Below the pieces are notes generated by a model. It did no database searches, had not been told where the DNA came from, and saw only the letters and a program-made list of their open reading frames with translations. The position numbers and the translations under genes are program-made. A stretch of DNA of 11,892 nt from an uncultured Rhodocyclaceae bacterium (GTDB taxonomy: Bacteria > Pseudomonadota > Gammaproteobacteria > Burkholderiales > Rhodocyclaceae), in contig CALAGF010000222.1 in NCBI GenBank assembly GCA_937892345.1, positions 1 to 11,892 on the forward strand, in the 5' to 3' direction. This document shows, in pieces, positions 6,057-11,892 of this stretch. Position 1 is the first letter of the stretch; each line of letters begins with the position of its first letter.

Positions 6057-6782
6057 ATGAAATTATCGGTATTGTTGGTTGGCCTGCTCAGCGCAGGTAT
6101 CGCTTTCGCCGGCCCTCCGGCCCCCAAGCAGGAAGGGATCGAGGGCAAGAACTACAAGTGGAATGCCCAAGAGGGCGAGAAGATCGAGGCTTTGAAACTC
6201 AAGGGCGACAAAGCCCGCGGTGAAGAGGCTTACGAGGTTTGTGGCGCCTGCCATTTGCCTTCCGGCGCAGGTCGCCCGGATGGTACTTTCCCGCAGCTGG
6301 CCGGGCAGCACACCACCGTGCTGATCAAGCAGATGGCCGATATTCGTGCCGGCTTGCGCGATAACCCGACCATGTATCCTTTCGCTGCGACGCTGACCGA
6401 CCCGCAAGAACTCGCAGACGTGTCCAAGTACATCGAAAGCCTGTGTATTCCGCTTGAGCACGGCAAGTACGAGGGCGCAGATGCAGCCACGCAGGTGGCC
6501 AAGGGCAAGGATTTGTACGAGAAGCAGTGTCTTGAGTGCCACGGCAAGAACGGCGAAGGCAACAAGGAAAAGTTCTATCCGGTGATCGCCGGTCAGCACT
6601 ACAAGTACCTGTTGCGTCAGATGACGGAAATCCGTGATGGACACCGCCGTAACGCCAATCCGGACATGGTGAAGGTCATCAAGCCTTATACCAATGATCA
6701 ACTGGTCGCGATCTCCGCTTACCAGGCCAGTTTGGTCATGCCGGGCAACATGTGCAAGCCGAAGGCCGGCAAGAAGAAATAA
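6057..6782 (+). CDS. Diheme cytochrome c (c4-like), nos cluster
   Basis: This is a 241-residue secreted protein with a short signal (about 1-18, ending in IAFAGPP) and two cytochrome c domains. The heme motifs are CGACH at 62-66 and CLECH at 158-162. Each domain has the cytochrome c4-type motif FPQLAGQH or YPVIAGQH after the heme site, so the protein is a tandem duplication. The C-terminus is Lys-rich (KPKAGKKK). AAGGAG lies upstream of the ATG. Its place between the monoheme cytochrome and nosB suggests it carries electrons from the membrane (bc1 complex or NosG/NosH) to NosZ. Physiological partners cannot be read from the sequence. Confidence 0.94.
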   Translation: MKLSVLLVGLLSAGIAFAGPPAPKQEGIEGKNYKWNAQEGEKIEALKLKGDKARGEEAYEVCGACHLPSGAGRPDGTFPQLAGQHTTVLIKQMADIRAGLRDNPTMYPFAATLTDPQELADVSKYIESLCIPLEHGKYEGADAATQVAKGKDLYEKQCLECHGKNGEGNKEKFYPVIAGQHYKYLLRQMTEIRDGHRRNANPDMVKVIKPYTNDQLVAISAYQASLVMPGNMCKPKAGKKK

Positions 6783-6832
6783 AGCCGTTGTTTGACCCTA
6801 CAACCAAGAGCTGTTGAACAGCCGGTTGCACC

Positions 6833-6855
6833 GCCACCTGTGTAAAGCAGGTGGC
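6833..6855 (+). repeat. Intercistronic hairpin before nosB
   Basis: GCCACCTG (6833-6840) and CAGGTGGC (6848-6855) form a perfect 8-bp stem with a 7-base loop. What follows is C-rich with no T tract, so this is not a standard intrinsic terminator. It may act as an mRNA processing or stability element between the cytochrome genes and the nosBDG genes. Confidence 0.5.
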
Positions 6856-6908
6856 TCCCCCGCCCGATTTGGCATTTGGGCTGCAGGAATTCTGGAAGGA
6901 TTGTCGTG

Positions 6909-7886
6909 ATGGAGAAGCAAAATCGCCTGGTTGCCGGGCTTAGCTTGATTTCACTGGTGTGCCTGATTGCCGCCTACTTCGCACCAATCTGGTGGGTCTC
7001 TCTGACTGCACCGAATTATCCGGAAGATGCTTTCCCCGATGGCATCCGCATCCATTTTCATTTTGATGGCGTGTACAACGGCTGCAAGGCAGCTGGCAAA
7101 GGCACGCGGATGGCCAACGAGATCATCCAGAAAGATCTCGCGCACGATGATGAGCGCTATAACCCGGTGCTGGACGCCAAGAAGAACGTCGACAAGGGCG
7201 CCGAGGGGCTGGATTGCGTTCATGAAATGAACACCATCAACCACTATGTCGGCATGTTCCCGATTGCCTCCGGCGCACCGGTGGAAAAGCCGCTGGCCAA
7301 GTTCTTTTTCGGATTCTTCGGCGTCATGCTGCTGGCGTTTGCCGTACCGCACAAAAAGCCGCGTTTGATGCTGTTGACCGCTGGATTCTCCGCGGTAGCC
7401 GCCTGGATGCTGGTCGACCAGTTCGTGCTGGGCAAACTGGCGAGCCATGTTGCTTTTTACACCGCCGAAACGGCGACCTTCTTTAACGAACCCGAGAAGA
7501 TCAGGGCGTGGGGCGATAACGTGACACTGGCTTCGAAAATCGTGATTTTCGGCCTGATCGCGGTCATGGCGCTGGTGATTGCCGGAGTGGCAAAGCTGCG
7601 CAGCTTCCAACTGGTCATGGCCTTGGTGCCAGCCTTGTTGCCGGTGTTTTTTGTCATCACCTACTCTGCTTGGCTGTGGTTCTTTGGCCACAACCTGCAT
7701 CCTTGGGGCGCTTTTACCGTCAAGCCATTCATGCCGACCGTTTTTGGCGAAGGCAAGGTCGCCCAGTTTTCGACCTATTCCTACCCGTATTGGGGCTACG
7801 GTCTGCTCACCGTGATTTTTGTGTGCATGATGCTGGCCTTGCTGATCCGTCGCAAACAGCTGCGCGACAATCCTGAACAGGAGTAA
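6909..7886 (+). CDS. nosB: NosB-type polytopic membrane protein of the clade II nos cluster
   Basis: The product has 325 residues and about six hydrophobic membrane segments: one at the N-terminus (about 8-30) and the rest between about 130 and 315. A large hydrophilic loop (about 35-125) follows the first helix. That loop has two Cys (YNGCKAAG and LDCVHEMN) and a His-rich stretch, HEMNTINHYVGMFPI, that looks like a metal or cofactor site. NosB is known as a clade II-specific gene between nosZ and nosD, with unproven function, probably in electron transfer or maturation at the membrane. The ATG at 6909 is preferred for its GGAAGGA site; a GTG directly before it and an upstream TTG at 6876 are possible but less likely. 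The stop lies 4 bases before nosD. Assignment rests mainly on position and topology. Confidence 0.85.
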   Translation: MEKQNRLVAGLSLISLVCLIAAYFAPIWWVSLTAPNYPEDAFPDGIRIHFHFDGVYNGCKAAGKGTRMANEIIQKDLAHDDERYNPVLDAKKNVDKGAEGLDCVHEMNTINHYVGMFPIASGAPVEKPLAKFFFGFFGVMLLAFAVPHKKPRLMLLTAGFSAVAAWMLVDQFVLGKLASHVAFYTAETATFFNEPEKIRAWGDNVTLASKIVIFGLIAVMALVIAGVAKLRSFQLVMALVPALLPVFFVITYSAWLWFFGHNLHPWGAFTVKPFMPTVFGEGKVAQFSTYSYPYWGYGLLTVIFVCMMLALLIRRKQLRDNPEQE

Positions 7887-7890
7887 GCCC

Positions 7891-9249
7891 GTGCGCCGCC
7901 TCTCCCTTTTGTCCCGCGGTCTGCTTGCCGCGGGGCTGCTGGCGGCCACCAGCATTGGCCTGACTGAGCAGCAACTGGGCTCGAACGCGGATCTCAGTAC
8001 GGCGCCGCGGGTCACCATTGATCGCCCAAAGCCCACCTTCATGCTGCGTGAACGGGATCCCCGTGTCCACGGTTTGAAACCCTTCCAGGCTCTGGTGGAC
8101 GCTGCCGAGCCGGGCAGTATCCTGAAACCGCCCCCCGGCACCTATGCCGGCCCCGTGGAAATCAACAAGCCACTGACCATCGATGGCGGCGGGCAGGTGG
8201 TCATCGATGCGGGTGACAAAGGGAGCGTGATGGTGCTTAACGCCAGTCATGCCGTCCTTCGGGGGGTGCGCTTGACCGGATCTGGGGATTCGCATGACAC
8301 CGACGATTCCTGTCTGGATGTTCGTGGCCATCACAACCTGATTGAAGATGTTGTCGCCGACAATTGCCTGTTCGGTATTGACTTGAAGCAGGTTAACAAC
8401 AGCACGGTCCGCCGCAACAAGGTGCGCTCCAAGAATCTGGAGCTCGGCGTGCGCGGCGACGGCCTGCGGCTCTGGTACAGCAACGACAACCTGATCGAAG
8501 GGAACGAGATCATCGATTCGCGGGACATGGTGGCCTGGTATTCGCACCGTAACCGCTTTGTTGAAAACCTCGGTCGCCGAAGCCGCTACTCCATCCACTT
8601 CATGTTTGCCAACGATAACGTGGTCGACCGGAATCGCTTCTACGACAACGCCGTCGGGGTGTATTTCATGTACACCGAGGGCGGTGCGGCCACCAATAAC
8701 ATCATCTCGCATGCTACTGGCGCCACCGGGATGGGGATTGGTTTCAAGGAAGCCTCGGGGACCTTGATCGAGAACAACGAAATCATCTACTGCGGCATTG
8801 GGATCGGCTCCGATCTGTCACCCTTCCAGCCCGATAGCACCATTGAAATTCGCAACAACCGTTTGGCCTTCAACGGCATTGCCATCCAGTTCAATAGTGA
8901 AACGGGGGGCAATAACCTGCGTGACAACCTGTTTGAAGGCAACCTGACCCAGGTGAGCTATGGCGGGCGTAGCGACAATCCGACCAAGAATTTCTGGGCG
9001 GGGAATTACTGGGATGACTACCAGGGCTTTGATCGAGACGGTGATGGCCAAGGGGACAATCCCCATGAGCTGTATGCCTATGCCGACCAGATCTGGATCG
9101 ATTTACCCATGGCCCGGTTTTTCCGGAGTTCTCCAGTGCTTGAATTGCTCGATTTCCTCGAACGGCTGGCGCCATTTTCAGCGCCGGATCTGATTTTGCG
9201 CGATGAAAAACCGCGCTTCTTCAAGCCAGAACGGAGCGCCGTGTCATGA
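7891..9249 (+). CDS. nosD: Copper-site assembly protein NosD
   Basis: The product has 452 residues. NosD is a periplasmic right-handed beta-helix protein of the CASH-domain family that works with the NosFY ABC transporter in CuZ assembly on NosZ. The start is GTG at 7891, with AGGAG overlapping the end of nosB. A signal peptide spans about residues 1-25. Residues from about 65 to 370 show the repeating pattern of the fold: short turns rich in Asn, Asp and Gly such as NLIEGNEII, NRFVENLG, NVVDRNRFYDN, TLIENNEIIY and NNLRDNLFEGN. The C-terminal PVLELLDFLERLAPFS is typical of NosD. The TGA overlaps the ATG of nosG by 4 bases. Confidence 0.96.
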   Translation: MRRLSLLSRGLLAAGLLAATSIGLTEQQLGSNADLSTAPRVTIDRPKPTFMLRERDPRVHGLKPFQALVDAAEPGSILKPPPGTYAGPVEINKPLTIDGGGQVVIDAGDKGSVMVLNASHAVLRGVRLTGSGDSHDTDDSCLDVRGHHNLIEDVVADNCLFGIDLKQVNNSTVRRNKVRSKNLELGVRGDGLRLWYSNDNLIEGNEIIDSRDMVAWYSHRNRFVENLGRRSRYSIHFMFANDNVVDRNRFYDNAVGVYFMYTEGGAATNNIISHATGATGMGIGFKEASGTLIENNEIIYCGIGIGSDLSPFQPDSTIEIRNNRLAFNGIAIQFNSETGGNNLRDNLFEGNLTQVSYGGRSDNPTKNFWAGNYWDDYQGFDRDGDGQGDNPHELYAYADQIWIDLPMARFFRSSPVLELLDFLERLAPFSAPDLILRDEKPRFFKPERSAVS

Positions 9250-10103
9250 GTCAGGAAAGCGGAAGCAAACCAGGCAAGGCCAGGCAGCCAGCGACCTCCA
9301 TTGAAAAATCGCAAAAGGCCAGGCGCAAATTTCTGCAATCGGTCGGGTTGACCGCAGGATTCGTCGGGATTTCGCTGCTCGGCTACATTCCCGTGCTCAG
9401 TGCTCATGCACCGCGTTTGCGCCCGCCGGGCGCGCTGGATGAGGTCGACTTTCTGTCGTCGTGCATCAAGTGTGGTCAATGTGTTCAGGTCTGTCCGGTA
9501 GCCGCAATCAAGCTCGGCGATATGAACGATGGCTTCGGTCTGGGCGTGCCTTATATTGAACCGCGTCTTCAAGCGTGCGATTTTTCCTGTGACGCCGTGC
9601 AGTGCATTCTTGCCTGTCCCACCGGTTCCTTGACCTACAAGAAACCGTCTTTCCTTGGCGTGCGTGAGGGCGCGGCGCTGGCGGCGGCGCCCATCCTGAA
9701 AGCCAAGGAAAAGGATGCCGAGCCGACGCTGAACCTCGCCGAACGTATTGGCGTCGCCCGCCTGACCCGGCCGGAATCCTGCCTGGCCATGCAAGGCAAG
9801 GGTTTTCAGGGCACCGCCCGCGGTGCCGCATTCGACGGCAAGCTGCGCTACATGTCGGTCGACCGCTGGAAGCCGATTCCTGTCGCCGACTTCAAATACG
9901 ACCGCGAGATTTGCGACCTTTGCGAGCAGGCTTGCCCGATCAAAGGGGCGATTACCGTCGAAATGGGACTGGGCAAGGACGGCAAGAAAAAGGGTATTCC
10001 TGTCGTGCATGAGGCCTGTGTCGGCTGCGGCGTCTGCGAGATGATCTGCCCGACCGAACCGGCCAGCATCGAAATCATTCCCGGTGAAGGATGGAGAGCA
10101 TGA
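9246..10103 (+). CDS. nosG: NosG, NapG-like iron-sulfur protein
   Basis: The product has 285 residues. An N-terminal Tat-like signal or anchor (RRKFLQSVGLTAGFVGISLLGY, in two parts across about 27-48) places it on the periplasmic side. Four Cys groups indicate four [4Fe-4S] clusters of the NapG type: C73, C76, C79, C83 (CIKCGQCVQVCP); C111, C115, C120, C124; C223, C226, C230 (CDLCEQACP); and C258, C261, C264, C268 (CVGCGVCEMICP). The third group shows only three nearby Cys, so its fourth ligand must come from elsewhere. NosG is thought to work with NosH as a quinol-linked electron entry to clade II NosZ or its maturation. The ATG overlaps the nosD stop (ATGA), and its own stop overlaps the nosH start in the same way. 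Confidence 0.93.
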   Translation: MSQESGSKPGKARQPATSIEKSQKARRKFLQSVGLTAGFVGISLLGYIPVLSAHAPRLRPPGALDEVDFLSSCIKCGQCVQVCPVAAIKLGDMNDGFGLGVPYIEPRLQACDFSCDAVQCILACPTGSLTYKKPSFLGVREGAALAAAPILKAKEKDAEPTLNLAERIGVARLTRPESCLAMQGKGFQGTARGAAFDGKLRYMSVDRWKPIPVADFKYDREICDLCEQACPIKGAITVEMGLGKDGKKKGIPVVHEACVGCGVCEMICPTEPASIEIIPGEGWRA

Positions 10104-10429
10104 GTTCCGTACACAACAAGCGTTTCGTTGACCAGATCATGGTGATGTTCGGTCGCGAGACAAAGAAGCCGGAGCAGTTCACCGAAAAGGCCATCCAGGT
10201 TCACCAGTTGAAGCGGATGACCAACAAGGAAGCGTTCCTGAATGCATCCAAGGAAGCGCATCGACTGCAGCAACTCAAATCGCAGAAATGGCGCAACCGG
10301 CGCTGGGCGACGCTGATATTCGCCAATCTGCTGTTCGTCATTTCCTTCGCCCTCGACATCCAGATCCTCGAAGGTGCCTTGACTGCCTCGCGCTTCGTCG
10401 GCTTTCACCTGATCGACCTGAACTCGGCC
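10100..10429 (+). CDS. nosH: NosH (NapH-like) membrane ferredoxin, truncated at a chimeric junction
   Basis: About 110 codons of a NapH-like protein are present, starting at the ATG that overlaps the nosG stop. A charged cytoplasmic N-terminus is followed by WRNRRWATLIFANLLFVISF, the first transmembrane helix, and then by GALTASRFVGFHLIDLNSA, which is typical of NosH/NapH. NapH-family proteins continue with more membrane helices, CXXXCP motifs and two ferredoxin-like [4Fe-4S] clusters. None of that is here. After the Ala codon at 10427-10429 the protein stays in frame but changes to an unrelated, water-soluble sequence. The truncation is very likely artificial. NosH would be the membrane, quinol-facing partner of NosG. 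Confidence 0.85.
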
Positions 10430-11686
10430 AAGAGCGAGGACGGTGAATTCGAGTGCGATGAAGCAGCGGATCACTATCACTTCTCGGCTGATTATGAGGC
10501 TGCACAGGCTGCCGATCCTTCGTTCACCGAAGCATACAACAAGCCGATCGACCTGCTGTCGATGGTTACCGGTTGCTATATCGACGATGATGAAGCCAAA
10601 GAGATCACCAAGGAAGCGCTCAAGGCTGCCGGCCTCGAGTTCCGCTTCGTACTGCCGACCAAGCCTTACAAGGTAGGTGACAACGATACCGACCAGCAGA
10701 AATTCGCCAGCGTAGCCAATACGGACGGCGCGTGGACGCTGACCTCGAAACTGCCCGACGGCACGACTAACAACCAGGCTGCTATCGACAAGACGCCGAT
10801 CGTACGTGTCGAGCTGGTTGACGTGAACAACAAGAACGCCGTCGTTGACGTTCGTTACTTCAAGGTACAGTGGCTGAAGGAGAAGATCGCTCCGGTTGAT
10901 CTGGAGATTCTCAAGACGTTCAACTACACGCTGACTTGCAACGCTTTCACCGGTTCGTTCACTTGGGAAGAGATGGTTACCAAGGTACTCGGCAAACTCG
11001 GTGAGAACGGTCTGTCGCAGGCTGAGTTCATCGCAACCTATGCTGCTCCCGAAATCGCCGCTACCGATCATACCGTAGGTACCGTGGCCCAGGCCGCTGC
11101 TGACGGTGTCGAGCTGCTTTACAACTTCGACGCTACTGCTGCCGAGTCCGCTGCCGCCTTCACCTGGACGCTGACGCCCGAGCAGATCGGCAACGTGATC
11201 GCCGACCTGATTGCTGGCAAGGAAGTGAAGAAGGTTGTCAATGTGACGATCCCTGCACAGAACGTATACCAGGGCAAACTGACCTTCTCGTTCGTTGTGA
11301 ACATCAAGAAGCCGACCCTGCCTTCGATCTACGGTTACGACTCTTCGTTCTGGCACTCCGATTACACGCTGGCTTATGTTTACCCGATCCAGTACAATAC
11401 GCCCGGTGCATATGCGACCTGCGCATACCGCTATGAACTCGACCGTCTGTTCGCCGACAGCAAGCCCGTCACGAACCTGCTGCCCTGCGGCAAATGGGAT
11501 ATCCAGTTCGCCAAGAAGCAGCCTGCTACGGGTTACGCTCCCGCACTGACGGGTGCCGAACCTGCCGGTGAAACCGACGTGACGGGTTATACGCTGAAGA
11601 AGGGTGTTATGGATGCCGTCAAGCTCAACTACAACGGTATGGGTGACAACTGGTATGCTCCCGCAACCACGAACCCGGGTGCCGTC
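10430..11686 (+). CDS. Internal piece of a Bacteroidales-like surface protein (probable foreign segment)
   Basis: About 419 codons with no stop, no start of its own and no relation to NosH. The protein is soluble, rich in Asp, Thr, Asn and aromatic residues, with strand-turn text such as VRVELVDVNNKNAVVDVRYFKVQW, split here as VRVELVDVNN and AVVDVRYFKVQW. Further on are LTCNAFTGSFTWEEM, KLTFSFVVNIKKPTLPSIYGY, YPIQYNTPGAYATCAYRYELD and LLPCGKWDIQF. This is the style of exported repeat proteins of gut Bacteroidales; moderate GC near 58 percent in a sampled line would fit Alistipes. That assignment is from recall and style only. Both ends are cut within coding sequence. The frame happens to continue from nosH and on into the antisense of rsmG, so the 597-codon open frame from 10100 to the window end should not be read as one protein. 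Confidence 0.6.
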
Positions 11687-11892
11687 AATACCGCCGCCGC
11701 TGCCGACATCCAGCCAGTTATCGCGCTCGCTGTGGATAAACGACATGACGCTGAGGCTGTCGAGCAGGTGGCGCGAAACCATTTCGTCCGGGTTACGCAC
11801 AGCCGTCAGGTTGTAGGCCTTGTTCCATTTGATCAACAGGGCCAGGTAACCCAGCAGCTGGCTGTGCTGGGTTTCACTGAGTTCTATGCCCA
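11687..11892 (-). CDS. rsmG: RsmG (16S rRNA m7G527 methyltransferase) fragment, Pseudomonas-like
   Basis: The minus strand encodes about 68 residues: GIELSETQHSQLLGYLALL, then IKWNKAYNLTAVRNPDEM, then VSRHLLDSLSVMSF, then DNWLDVGSGGGI. The conserved NLTA, HLLDSL and DVGSGGG (SAM-binding motif I) segments identify RsmG (GidB), which methylates N7 of G527 in 16S rRNA. The match to Pseudomonas RsmG, as I remember it, is near identical. The N-terminus lies beyond the window end. On the other side the protein stops being RsmG directly after GGGI, where a Pro-Gly is expected (codon at 11689-11687). The gene is therefore cut inside its SAM site, with the methyltransferase core missing. It has no functional link to nos genes. 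Confidence 0.85.

Noticed and set aside
10430..11686. A horizontally acquired adhesin inserted in nosH
   Set aside because: No terminal repeats, target duplication, integrase or stop/start is seen, both ends are cut mid-gene, and a second unrelated taxon follows directly. A chimera explains all of this more simply.
11731..11739. TGTGGATAA, a perfect DnaA-box consensus (reverse of TTATCCACA)
   Set aside because: It lies in the rsmG coding fragment (Phe-Ile-His-Ser codons), is single, and there is no AT-rich region or other box nearby. rsmG is near oriC in Pseudomonas, but one 9-mer is not an origin.
9848..11836. Minus-strand open frame of ~660 codons
   Set aside because: Only its first ~50 residues are RsmG. 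The rest is the antisense of the surface-protein segment, nosH and nosG, and it stays open because of high GC and codon bias.

Overview
The window is best read as two unequal parts. Bases 1 to about 10,429 are a coherent denitrification locus. The proteins resemble those of Betaproteobacteria of the Rhodocyclaceae type (Dechloromonas/Azospira-like); this is judged from remembered protein similarity, not from a search. Bases from about 10,430 to the end do not belong to that locus by protein content and look like a chimeric join.

Left arm (1-3022, all minus strand). Read in the direction of transcription, it holds a Sco/SenC copper chaperone, a small unknown secreted protein, a second Sco/SenC protein overlapping it by 4 bases, a secreted protein of unknown function, norC, and the first 57 codons of norB. 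norCB encodes the cytochrome c-dependent nitric oxide reductase. The norC gap holds an FNR/DNR-type site placed as expected for a class II promoter.

Divergent control region (3023-3264). It carries two FNR/DNR-like half-conserved dyads. Each has a -10-like hexamer at the spacing expected for one of the two divergent transcripts.

Right arm (3265-10429, plus strand). It holds nosZ of the clade II ('atypical') kind: Sec rather than Tat signal, all seven CuZ histidines and the CuA ligands present, and a heme-free helical C-terminal extension. It is followed by a monoheme c-type cytochrome, a diheme c4-like cytochrome, nosB, nosD, nosG and the first ~110 codons of nosH. This is the usual clade II nos gene order. 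Electrons from quinol would pass through NosG/NosH and/or the soluble cytochromes to NosZ. NosD and the Sco proteins fit copper-site assembly, and NorBC would supply the N2O. nosF, nosY and nosL are not in the window because nosH is interrupted.

Tail (about 10430-11892). nosH switches abruptly, in frame, into ~1.26 kb of coding sequence that reads like a Bacteroidales (Alistipes-like) surface protein. At about 11,687 this switches to an antisense fragment of a Pseudomonas-type rsmG. Three unrelated taxa within 1.5 kb, each gene cut mid-domain, points to an assembly or library chimera rather than biology. I found no convincing new system. The most useful biological leads are the paired FNR-type promoters and the two unknown secreted proteins beside the Sco genes.
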